DNA of 32,272 bases. It comes from Candidatus Dadabacteria bacterium. Lineage in GTDB: Bacteria > Desulfobacterota_D > UBA1144 > Nemesobacterales > Mycalebacteriaceae. The translations under genes and the position numbers were made by a program. Shown piece by piece: positions 7,773 through 15,900 of this stretch (its first letter is position 1; every line of letters begins with the position of its first letter). Location of the stretch: the NCBI GenBank assembly GCA_026708565.1, contig JAPOUR010000005.1, forward strand, positions 1-32,272, read 5' to 3'. The notes under the pieces are model-generated. The model did no database searches. It was not told where the DNA came from and saw nothing but the letters and a program-made list of their open reading frames with translations.

Positions 7773-8930
7773 AGATGTTAGCAACGGGCGGGCGCGGACA
7801 AACCCCGCAAATCCGGCAAATGAGACTGCGGCAAGCGCCGCATACATTGCGGAATACCCCGCCATATCCGCAACAATGCCGGAGGCAAAAGTGCCGAGCA
7901 TTCCGCCGCCGGTAAAACACGCGCTGCAAAAGGCAAACACCTTTGCCTTTGCCCCGCCGCCGGAATGCTCCATGGCAAGAAGGTAAAGAGACGGATATGT
8001 AAACCCGTGAGATATTCCAAAGAGCGCTCCCGATGAGGCAAGCATGTAGGGAACATGCGACACGGACAGAGCGAAAACGGAAAGAGAGGCGAGAAGAAGG
8101 AACGGCGGGCAGACAAACCCGATGCCGTATCTGTCGGGAATCCAGCCCAGAAAGATTCGCACAAACAGAACCGCGCCGGTGAAGGACACAAAGAAGATAT
8201 AAAAATCTTCAACGCCCGCCGCGCGCGCGGTCAGGGAAACGAAGGAAAACTGCGAGAGAAAAACCCAGCCCGAAACAAACAGAACCGCCCCGCAAATGAC
8301 AAGCGGCGCTGAAAACGGCGGCAAAAATCCCGGCGGGGCTGAATCATCCCGCTCCGCCGAGAAAGTGTCCCGAACGAAAAGCGAGAGAATGATTCCAAAA
8401 AAGCACACCAGCGAAACCAGAGAGAAAAGTGTGGAGAAGCCCGCAAGGTCAACAACATGCTTGCCTATGTATGGGGCAACCGCATAGCCGACTATGGTGA
8501 ACATTCCGTATATGCCCATTGCCTGAACCTTGTTTCCTTCGGGGGCTGTTTCAGTAACAACCGCCCCGGCGGCGGTAAAGAACAGCGAAAACGCCGCGCC
8601 CTGAAGCATTCTCAGGGCGTAAACAGTCCAGTCCAGGGCGGTGAGAAAAACAAATCCCGCGCATGTCAGAAACAGGGCGGCAAATCCGGCAACGATAAAA
8701 ATCTTCCTTCCGAACCTGTCCGCCATCGCGCCGGAGAGCGGGGTAAAGAGCAACATGCTCACTCCTGAGATTCCCATAATGAAGCCGGTTTCAGACGGCC
8801 CGCCGCCGAGTTCTTGAATCCTGAGCGGGAGAAGCAGGAATGAATGAAAGACAAAAAAGAAAAGCGCCGCCGAGGCGGTGGGTAGGACAAAACCGGAAGA
8901 GAGGAAAAATCTGAAGGACGGGTTTTTCAT
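7746..8930 (-). CDS. Major facilitator superfamily transporter
   Basis: 394 aa, very hydrophobic, consistent with about 12 membrane segments. Motif A between segments 2 and 3 reads GAMADRFGRKIF, the hallmark of MFS drug and sugar efflux proteins (family GxxxDRxGRR). The ATG at 8930 is preferred over a TTG at 8948; neither has a good Shine-Dalgarno. The substrate cannot be told from sequence; an arabinose-efflux/multidrug-like exporter is the closest general class. Codons about 3-19 are nearly duplicated at 12929-12979. A terminator lies just upstream (8955-8981), so the gene needs its own promoter or read-through. Confidence 0.88.
   Translation of the reverse strand: MKNPSFRFFLSSGFVLPTASAALFFFVFHSFLLLPLRIQELGGGPSETGFIMGISGVSMLLFTPLSGAMADRFGRKIFIVAGFAALFLTCAGFVFLTALDWTVYALRMLQGAAFSLFFTAAGAVVTETAPEGNKVQAMGIYGMFTIVGYAVAPYIGKHVVDLAGFSTLFSLVSLVCFFGIILSLFVRDTFSAERDDSAPPGFLPPFSAPLVICGAVLFVSGWVFLSQFSFVSLTARAAGVEDFYIFFVSFTGAVLFVRIFLGWIPDRYGIGFVCPPFLLLASLSVFALSVSHVPYMLASSGALFGISHGFTYPSLYLLAMEHSGGGAKAKVFAFCSACFTGGGMLGTFASGIVADMAGYSAMYAALAAVSFAGFAGFVRARPLLTSLPRNAKLI
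8874..8924 (-). repeat. 51-bp direct repeat, copy 1 (5' end of the MFS gene)
   Basis: This 51-bp stretch matches 12929-12979 with 3 mismatches in the same orientation. It encodes NPSFRFFLSSGFVLPTA at the N-terminus of the MFS transporter. The two copies bracket the first YadA-type gene. Confidence 0.85.
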
Positions 8931-8946
8931 TGAGGGAAAGGGTATC

Positions 8947-8981
8947 AAAAAAAAGCGGCTCCCGAAAGAACCGCCTTTTTT
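8947..8981 (-). terminator. Rho-independent terminator (symmetrical) after the YadA-type gene
   Basis: Hairpin GCGGTTC (8974-8968) and GAGCCGC (8961-8955), 7 bp with one G-U pair and a 6-nt loop, followed on the reverse strand by eight Ts. The other side also carries a T-run, so it could act in both directions. It lies between the YadA-type stop (9030) and the MFS start (8930). Confidence 0.75.
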
Positions 8982-8984
8982 CTT

Positions 8985-9027
8985 CCCGTCATTCCTTGCC
9001 CTGACAAGGAATCCAGAGGGGTCGGGG
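8985..9027 (+). repeat. Palindromic dispersed repeat, copy 1
   Basis: Core ATTCCTTG-N6-CAAGGAAT (8991-9012) inside a longer unit that runs from CCCGTC to CCAGAGGGGTCGGGG. It begins 3 bp beyond the stop of the YadA-type gene. The same 42-bp unit occurs inverted at 12831-12872. The form resembles the neisserial dRS3 type (ATTCCC-N8-GGGAAT) but the sequence differs. Confidence 0.85.
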
Positions 9028-9029
9028 AT

Positions 9030-12000
9030 TTACCATTGGAAGTCAATCCCTGATTTGATTGCCTTCTCGTCAAATCCGGTATCGGATGCTCCGCTAAAGT
9101 GGACTTGAATCCGCTCATTGATACGGACACCGAAACTTGCGCCTATGCCGTGTTGTCCGCGATACCCGGCATGAGACAATCCGAACCTTGCCCGCCGGTC
9201 TCTGTCAACGGCTATGAACTGTTGAGCCATAGACATTGCGACCGCTTTGCTCAAGCGGGTGTTTGTTGTGTCAAGACCGGATTGGAAACCGTTAATGTTA
9301 TTGCGGAGATTGCCAATTTCAGTGTTCATTGCGCCGATGTCATAAGCGCCGATTTTCACGTCGGTAAGTCTTTCCGCACCGATAGCAATTTGGGCTTGTC
9401 TGCCTTGAGTAGTTATGTCACGCCCGATTGAGATAAAGTCCCCTGCTTCCGCGACCGCGCCATTACCTATAGCTACTCCGCTTGACCTAGCGCCGTATCC
9501 GATAGCCGTTCCGCCAGTTCCGGTAACTTCCGCACCGACACCTATCGCTACTGCTCTTGAAAATCCTCCGTCTGTTGCGCCAGCGGAGTTAAGAGAGTCT
9601 ATGTCTCTATGTAAACCACCAGCCGCCGAAACAACCGGACTTTCCGCCTTTGCCTCCGCGCCTCTTACAACAGCGGAAGCGGGGCTAATTCCGGCGGGAG
9701 AAGGTGTTCTTGGGGGGGATTGTTGAGGGAACTGGTCTGCAAACAGTGCTCTCAAGTCATACCTTCCAATCCGCACATCAGACTGATTGACATTGCCAAT
9801 GCGGATTTGCCCATGATGAGGGGAAAACAAATCTCGTCCAGCAGACACATCCCGCCCTATGGCAATTGCATCTGTGTATGTTACTGACGCTCTACGCCCT
9901 ATGGCAATTCCTCCAATGCCACCAGTGCCGCCTCTGCCTACCCTTGCATCCGCTCCAATGGCAACGGCGTCTTTTTGTCTTACTATTGCCAAGTGACCGA
10001 TCGATACATTGTCATTGCCTTCTATAATTCCCCCTCTACCGACCGCTGCTGAGTTTATGCCTCGCGTCGTTATTAAATGACCTACTACCGTTGAGTTCGC
10101 CCCCAGTGCTTTTGCGTCTTGCCCTACAACTGTCGCATATTGTTTGCTTGCGTTTGCCCCCATGCCAACTGCGGTTGAGGCATCACCTATTGCATAAGCC
10201 GCCTGACCTACCACTGTTGCTAGGTAACCAGCATTTGCTTTGTGTCCAATTGCCGTTGACCTTGCTCCGGCTACTGCTCCCTGACCTATTGCTGTTGCAC
10301 TATCATGTGGTGTAAATGCTCCTTGTCCAATTACCGTTGAATTATGACCATTAGATTTTGCGCCTTGACCTACTGCCGTTGAAGCATTTCCTCTTGCTAC
10401 CGCATATTGACCAAAAGCAGATGAGTCAATCTTACTTGCTTGTGCAAATCCACCGACCGCCGTTGAACTAATTCCTGTCGCTAAAGATTGCCTGCCAACT
10501 GCAGTAGCACTATCTGCTGTTGCGCGTGCAATCTGACCTATGGCAGTTGATGCCCCACCTGATGCTACCGACCCTTGACCAAAGGCAGATGAAGCACCCC
10601 CGGTTGCTTTGGCATTTTCTCCTACTGCCGTTGAAGTAGACTGTGCTACTGCTCCTTGACCGACCGCCGTTGACCATTGGATATTCGCAACAGCCCCCTG
10701 TCCTATTGCGGTTGAATTTGGTCCGCTCGCAACAGCTCCCTGACCTACTGCCGTTGAGTTTGTCTGTATCGCTCTCGCTCCCTGCCCGACTGCCGTTGAC
10801 AGCCGGACTGCACGAGAACCCTGTCCGACCACAGTTGAACTGTCGCCCGTTGCCTCAGACCCTTGACCTATTGCCGATGAATTAGAGCCATATGCCCTCG
10901 CATGTTGACCAAAAGCAGATGAGTCAATCTGACTTGCTTGTGCAAATTCACCGATTGCCGTTGACATATTTCCTCTCGCTGAAGATTGCCTGCCAATTGC
11001 AGTAGCACTATCTGCGGTTGCGCGTGCAATCTGACCTATGGCGGTTGATGCCCTACCAGATGCTACCGACTGTTGACCAAAGGCAGATGAAGCAGTCCCG
11101 TTTGCTTGAGATCTCTCTCCTACTGCCGTTGAAGTATGCTGTGCTACTGCTCCCTGTCCGACCGCCGTTGACCATTGTATATTCGCAACAGCCCCCTGTC
11201 CTACTGCGGTTGACCTTAGTCCGCTCGCAACAGCTCCCTGACCTACTGCCGTTGAATTTGCCCGTGTCGCTTTCGCTCCCTGCCCGACTGCCGTTGACAG
11301 CCGGACTGCACGAGAACCCTGTCCGACCGCAGTTGAACTGTCGCCCGTTGCCTCTGCGTCTTCACCTACGGCGGACGAGTTTATTCCGAGGGCGAAAGCA
11401 TAACGACCTAACGCAGTTGCGTTAACCGCCCTCGCTTCCGCCCCCTGTCCGACCGCCGTTGTGTGTGCCTCTCCCGCAAGCGTTGCCTGCCCTACCGCCG
11501 TTGCGGAAGGTGTGCTTGCGTTTGCACCTTGACCGATTGCGGAACCGTTAGCACCGGCAAGGGAATTGACCCCGATTGCCGTTGAAAACACACCGTCCGC
11601 CTTTGCCCCGTTACCGAAAGCGGCGGCGTTGTATCCTCTTGGCTCTCTTGTGTAGCCGACCGCTTTTTTAATGGCTTCTTCGGCATTCAGGATTTCCGCT
11701 ATGCGTTTTTCGTGTTCTTGCTGTTGCTTAATCTGTGCGGCGTTGACCGAGGCTTTTCCCGCAAAATCACTCAAAGAGTAATTGCCGATAGTTACATCAT
11801 CTATGGTGTAATGACCTATGCGGATTTGTCCGGCGTTGGCGGAAATACTATTCCCGATTGCTATAGAACCTATACCTGCGGCACTCGCTCCGCCACCGAT
11901 TGCTATGGCTCCGTTTGCTGTGGCGGTTGAAAGGCGACCAACCGCTAAGGCTTCCCATGCGGAAGCGTTTGAATAACTACCGATTGCTATGGAAGCCGAC

Positions 12001-12683
12001 CCAAATGCGCCGGAGTGTCTGAGTGTATATTGTTGTGTCTCCGGGTCTCTAAATACGAGCTCACCACCCTGACCAATGGCTATTGCTCCCCATGCGGTAG
12101 CCCTTGCCTGAGTGCCGATAGCCATTGCAGACTGAGCCGTGCTCCTTGCAGAACTTCCGATAGCAGTTGATAAACGACCCGTGCTCCTTGCAGAACTTCC
12201 GATAGCAGTTGATGAATGACCCGTGCTACTTGCAACCTCTCCGATAGCAGTTGAATGATAACCCGTGCTATTTGCAGAAATTCCGATAGCGGTTGAAAAA
12301 TTAATCGCATTCGTCCTAAAGCCGATAGCAATTGAGTCTTCGGCTGCGCTTGTCTCAAAGCCGATAGCAGTTGAATAACCATTAGCGCTACTTCCGCTAC
12401 CGATAGATGTTGACCGTCCTCTCGCGCTTGACCTATAGCCCAAGGCGGTTGAGTCATGAGCGATTTCGTTATAGTCGTCATCATCAAGAAAACTGCTATT
12501 TGTGCTTGCTTCAAATCCCAAAGCGGTGGAGTTATAACCCACTACGCTCGCATTCTGACCTATGGCAAGCGAATGGTTCGCCGCATCTTCACTGAAAGGC
12601 AATGTCTGCCCTCCCGCTTGTGATACCACTCCGACAATCAGAAAAGCCGCCGTTAAAAAAGTTTGTGTCAATGATTTTGTCAT
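9030..12683 (-). CDS. YadA-type trimeric autotransporter adhesin (complete)
   Basis: 1217 aa. A signal peptide (1-25, cleaved near SQAGG) is followed by a long beta-roll head of about 14-residue units with the STAxGxxAxA pattern (about 30-285 and 350-950). Connectors follow the form QIRIGxxxxxDVxIGxYxL (near 286, 959 and, diverged, 1104). A short predicted coiled coil with GYTREPRG lies near 313-350, and a Pro/Ser/Ala-rich linker near 985-1040. The C-terminal YadA anchor (about 1130-1217) has LSKAVAMSMAQQF, then four beta strands ending in FQW. Known proteins of this type form trimeric surface fibres for adhesion, using the anchor as their own export pore. ATG at 12683 with AAGGAG. A 498-bp segment is tandemly duplicated inside. 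Repeat identity makes its exact length prone to variation. The ligand is unknown. Confidence 0.93.
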   Translation of the reverse strand: MTKSLTQTFLTAAFLIVGVVSQAGGQTLPFSEDAANHSLAIGQNASVVGYNSTALGFEASTNSSFLDDDDYNEIAHDSTALGYRSSARGRSTSIGSGSSANGYSTAIGFETSAAEDSIAIGFRTNAINFSTAIGISANSTGYHSTAIGEVASSTGHSSTAIGSSARSTGRLSTAIGSSARSTAQSAMAIGTQARATAWGAIAIGQGGELVFRDPETQQYTLRHSGAFGSASIAIGSYSNASAWEALAVGRLSTATANGAIAIGGGASAAGIGSIAIGNSISANAGQIRIGHYTIDDVTIGNYSLSDFAGKASVNAAQIKQQQEHEKRIAEILNAEEAIKKAVGYTREPRGYNAAAFGNGAKADGVFSTAIGVNSLAGANGSAIGQGANASTPSATAVGQATLAGEAHTTAVGQGAEARAVNATALGRYAFALGINSSAVGEDAEATGDSSTAVGQGSRAVRLSTAVGQGAKATRANSTAVGQGAVASGLRSTAVGQGAVANIQWSTAVGQGAVAQHTSTAVGERSQANGTASSAFGQQSVASGRASTAIGQIARATADSATAIGRQSSARGNMSTAIGEFAQASQIDSSAFGQHARAYGSNSSAIGQGSEATGDSSTVVGQGSRAVRLSTAVGQGARAIQTNSTAVGQGAVASGPNSTAIGQGAVANIQWSTAVGQGAVAQSTSTAVGENAKATGGASSAFGQGSVASGGASTAIGQIARATADSATAVGRQSLATGISSTAVGGFAQASKIDSSAFGQYAVARGNASTAVGQGAKSNGHNSTVIGQGAFTPHDSATAIGQGAVAGARSTAIGHKANAGYLATVVGQAAYAIGDASTAVGMGANASKQYATVVGQDAKALGANSTVVGHLITTRGINSAAVGRGGIIEGNDNVSIGHLAIVRQKDAVAIGADARVGRGGTGGIGGIAIGRRASVTYTDAIAIGRDVSAGRDLFSPHHGQIRIGNVNQSDVRIGRYDLRALFADQFPQQSPPRTPSPAGISPASAVVRGAEAKAESPVVSAAGGLHRDIDSLNSAGATDGGFSRAVAIGVGAEVTGTGGTAIGYGARSSGVAIGNGAVAEAGDFISIGRDITTQGRQAQIAIGAERLTDVKIGAYDIGAMNTEIGNLRNNINGFQSGLDTTNTRLSKAVAMSMAQQFIAVDRDRRARFGLSHAGYRGQHGIGASFGVRINERIQVHFSGASDTGFDEKAIKSGIDFQW
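10370..11365 (-). repeat. Tandem 498-bp duplication inside the YadA-type head
   Basis: Two successive blocks of about 498 bp (166 codons) share the same order of head units, for example GQGSRAVRLSTAVGQGA...ANIQWSTAVGQ...STAIGQIARATADSA. Matching points include 10663 and 11161. Block limits are approximate because every unit resembles its neighbours. Confidence 0.75.
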
Positions 12684-12700
12684 TGCTCAATTCTCCTTTG

Positions 12701-12725
12701 ACCCGATACCTTGTCGGCATCGGGT
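12701..12725 (-). promoter_or_regulatory. 5'-UTR hairpin next to the YadA-type ribosome site
   Basis: A perfect 7-bp stem ACCCGAT/ATCGGGT with an 11-nt loop (GCCGACAAGGT on the reverse strand) ends only a few bases before the AAGGAG site. Its position suits translational control or mRNA protection. The second adhesin gene shares the ribosome site but not this hairpin. Confidence 0.5.
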
Positions 12726-12733
12726 CTTTGATT

Positions 12734-12768
12734 AGGGAAAGTGTTAGGAGACTTCCCCTTTAAGTCAA
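12734..12768 (-). promoter_or_regulatory. Probable promoter of the YadA-type gene with overlapping inverted repeat
   Basis: The -35 TTGACT (12763-12768) is good; the -10 is weak (AACACT or TAACAC, about 12740-12746). A 9-bp inverted repeat AGGGGAAGT-N8-ACTTTCCCT (one mismatch, 12734-12759) covers the spacer and the -10. A weak -10 covered by a palindrome is the usual layout of a regulated promoter. Confidence 0.5.
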
Positions 12769-12830
12769 GAGGTCATCTCAAAAATTATTTAATTGCCTCT
12801 AACTCTCCGGCGAGCATAAAACACATAAAG

Positions 12831-12872
12831 CCCCACCCCTCTGGATTCCTTGTCAGGGCAAGGAATGACGGG
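12831..12872 (-). repeat. Palindromic dispersed repeat, copy 2 (inverted relative to copy 1)
   Basis: The full 42-bp unit including the CCAGAGGGGTGGGG tail, on the opposite strand to the copy at 8985-9027. Core palindrome at 12845-12866. With copy 1 it forms an inverted pair around the YadA-type gene. Confidence 0.85.
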
Positions 12873-12883
12873 AGGAAGGAATT

Positions 12884-12911
12884 GGATTCCTTGTCGGAGC
12901 AAGGAATGACG
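12884..12911 (-). repeat. Palindromic dispersed repeat, copy 3
   Basis: Core ATTCCTTG-N6-CAAGGAAT at 12886-12907 plus the GTC flank, in the same orientation as copy 2 but without the GAGGGGTGGGG tail. The 312-bp gap between the two adhesin genes (12684-12995) holds this, copy 2, the MFS fragment and the promoter region, but no gene. Confidence 0.8.
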
Positions 12912-12928
12912 GGGAAAGCGGGTTCATT

Positions 12929-12979
12929 GGCGGTGGGTATTACAAAACCGGAAGAGAGGAAAAATCTAAAGGACGGGTT
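12929..12979 (-). repeat. 51-bp direct repeat, copy 2 (duplicated MFS 5' fragment)
   Basis: 48 of 51 bases match the 5' end of the MFS gene at 8874-8924. In the corresponding frame it would read NPSFRFFLSSGFVIPTA, but no transporter follows. It lies 17 bp downstream of the Ig autotransporter stop. It may be a relic of insertion or rearrangement, or a dispersed repeat that the MFS gene has absorbed as its start. Confidence 0.8.
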
Positions 12980-12995
12980 CACCGGAGACGGGCGG

Positions 12996-15900
12996 TCAGA
13001 ACTCTCTGCTGAACCGCAGGTAGCCACGGTGCTCCGACTGGCTGGTTAGGCGTGAGACGGCTTCATAACCTGCGGTAAATCCGCCTGCCGTTTTCACATC
13101 CACACCGCCGGATTTGGAGGTTGCCGTTCCGCCTTCCATCTCACTGCGGGCAAAAACGGTCATTATTGAGCCATCAACAAGCGGAACGCCGTAGCCCGCT
13201 TCAATATCGTAACGCCGCCTGTCGCTTTCGGCGGAATCAATCTCCGCTATGCCCTGCTCCCACAACTCATCGCGCTTGTCATTGGTTGCGCCCCACTGCG
13301 GGCTGAAATTAACATAAGGCCCCGTTCCCCCGCTGTCGTAAGACCACGCTATGTGGCCCGAAAAGCCGTATTCATCCACACTGTCCGTGCCGGAAACAAG
13401 CGCCCGGCCGTTTGCATTTATGCGCAAGCCCGACCCCGGTATGTTGAAATTAATACCGACTCCGGATTCAAGACCGTCCCCGCTCCCCGAGTCTCCGAAA
13501 TCGTAGCGGTATGCCAGAGATATGTCGCCACTGAAACTGCCAGACAAACCCACTTGCCTGCCGTAGCTGAAATCAAGCCCCCAACGCGCTGTTCCGCCGT
13601 CCGTCTCAAAACCACCGACGGAATCGCTTTCCAACATACGCACAAGCGCTACATCACCCGCCATATCTATGCTTATTTGTCCGTCGCCAACTTTTATGTT
13701 GCCCAAAAGCACACTCCCGCCGCCGCCGCCGGTGATGAGATTTATGTCGCTTTTGAGGCATTCATTCCCCAAAGGCCCGCAACCGCCGCCCTCCTTTGCA
13801 ACCTCAACATCGCCCAATCCGTAACCCGCAGTTACCCAAAGAACTACGCGGGAGGAAGGTTGCCACCCCAGATACGGATGGAGGCTCCACGCCTCGGTCC
13901 TGTGCGGCAACACGGGGTCGCCGGGTTTGTGAAAATCTATTTTAGAACTAAACAGATTTGCCGACACGCCCAACAGCAGGCCGGGCGTTATCAGTGTGTC
14001 AACACCGACAATTCCACCGGTAACGCTGCCGTCAATGTCCGCCTCTCCGCTGCTTGTGTTAAGATTGCGTTGGTATCCGCGCCCCCAAGTCCTGAAACCT
14101 ACTGACAAACCGCCGGTTTCATAATACGGGTCATCCCAATCCGATGATGCAACCGAAAAAGCAAAATCCGCCAAATTAATCTCCGGCATTTCCCCCCGCT
14201 CATTTTCACGGGACACCTCGGCGGCTAAAAACTGTCTCCAATCTCCGCCCTTTACGGAGAATGCGTTTCTTACGCCGCCCGAGAACGCTCCTCTGATGCT
14301 GTCCTGCAACGCGCCGGTCACGTCAGAGGCGATTGCCCGCGCAACCCTCGGCAATGTTTCCTCATTCGCCTCGGTAACAGTCTCCGTGACTGTGGTGGCT
14401 CCAAAAACCGCAAGGGTGAAGTTCATCGTATCCGTATCGCCGTCCGCATCGGTGGCGGTAACGGTGTATTCGGCGCTTGCGCTCGCAACGGTTGGTGCGC
14501 CGAGAATTCTATCGGGAGCGTAGTAGCGCAACCCGTCGGGAAGAGAGGGCGTTACCTCATAGGTTAATTTACCGTTGCCGCCAATCGCTTCGGGCAGGAT
14601 GACAAAATCATACTCGCCAACATTGAATTCAAAATTGATTGCGGACGGCGCGTCAAAGGCGGGTTGTGTATCCTCCTCAACGGTAATGTAAAAAGAAAAC
14701 ACCTCCGTATCCCCGTCGCTATCTTGTACAGTCAGAGTGTGTCCGGTTCTCTCTTGAGCGGTGGTCGGCGAGCCGCTGACAGTGCGTGTATCAGGGTCAA
14801 AACTCAGACCGGCGGGCAGAGTGGCCGCATAGGTCAGAGCCCCGTCTCCGCCGGTCGCTTCGGGCAGTTGGAAGGCGGTTATCTCCGCGCCGACAATGAA
14901 CACCTTGTCAATCGGGGTTGGCGAGCCAAAGTCCGGCGTGGCGTCCGCATCGTGCGGCGGTGAATCCAAAACTGTCAAACTAAAAACCATTGTGTCTGTG
15001 TCCCCGTCTTCATCCGTTGCCGTCAGAGTGTATGAGGTTCGCGCTTGAGTGGCGGTCGGAGTTCCACTGATACTGTGAAGGGACGTAACAAACCTCAAGC
15101 CCGCAGGAAGAGAGGGGGTTATTGTGTAGGTCACCGCGCCGTTGCCGTCATCCGCAAGTGGCAACGAAGCCCTGCCGAATCCATCACGGACAAACTCCAT
15201 ATCCGCAGTTTGCGAGCCAAAATCGGGTTGTGTGTCCGCAACGGCAATGTGGAAAGAAAACTCTGCCGCTTGCCCGTTTTCGTCTTCCGCCCTCAGGGTG
15301 TATTGGGTTCTTGACTGCACGACCGGAAAGTCTCCGCCGCAATTAGGACATTGGACAACGGCGCGCCGTTCAGCCTCAAATACTAACCCCGAAGGCAGAG
15401 AAGGACTTAATGAGTAAATCAAACGCCCCGTGCCGCCCGTCGCTTCGGGCAAGGGTAATCCGTCCGCTATGTTCCCAAGAGTGAATGTCCGGTCAATCGC
15501 GGCGGTCGAGCCAAATGTCGGTTGTGTGCTTGGATTCACAACCGTTATGTAAAAATAGTAAGTCCCACTGTTGCCGTCTCCGTCAACCGCCGTCAGGGTG
15601 TAGAGGGTTCTTGCCTGTGTGGCGGTCGGCGTTCCGCTAACCGCACGGGTGGCAGGGTCAAAAGCCAGCCCCGTGGGCAGAGTATTTGTTGAGTAAGTCA
15701 AAACTCCGTCACTGGTCGCTTCGGGCAGTTGAAAAGCGGTTATCTCCGTGCCAGCAACAAATGTCCTGTCAATTAAGGGCGAATAAGCAAAAGCAATGCC
15801 ATCAATTGTGATGTGGAAAGTAAATTCCGCCGTATCACCGTTTCTGTCCGTCGCGGTCATGACAAGTCGGGTTTTTTCCTGCCCGCTGACCGGAGTTCCG

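Noticed and set aside
8931-8948. TTG at 8948 as the MFS start
   Set aside because: It would add MIPFPS from terminator-adjacent sequence; ATG at 8930 is the simpler start, though neither has a good ribosome site.
8874-12979. YadA-type cassette as a transposon or integron unit
   Set aside because: Flanking repeats exist, but no transposase, integrase or attC-like structure is present in or beside it.
12785-13027. 80-codon minus-strand frame with an MFS-like N-terminus, as a gene
   Set aside because: Only about 17 residues match the MFS start; the rest is translated palindromic repeat. It is treated as a duplicated fragment.
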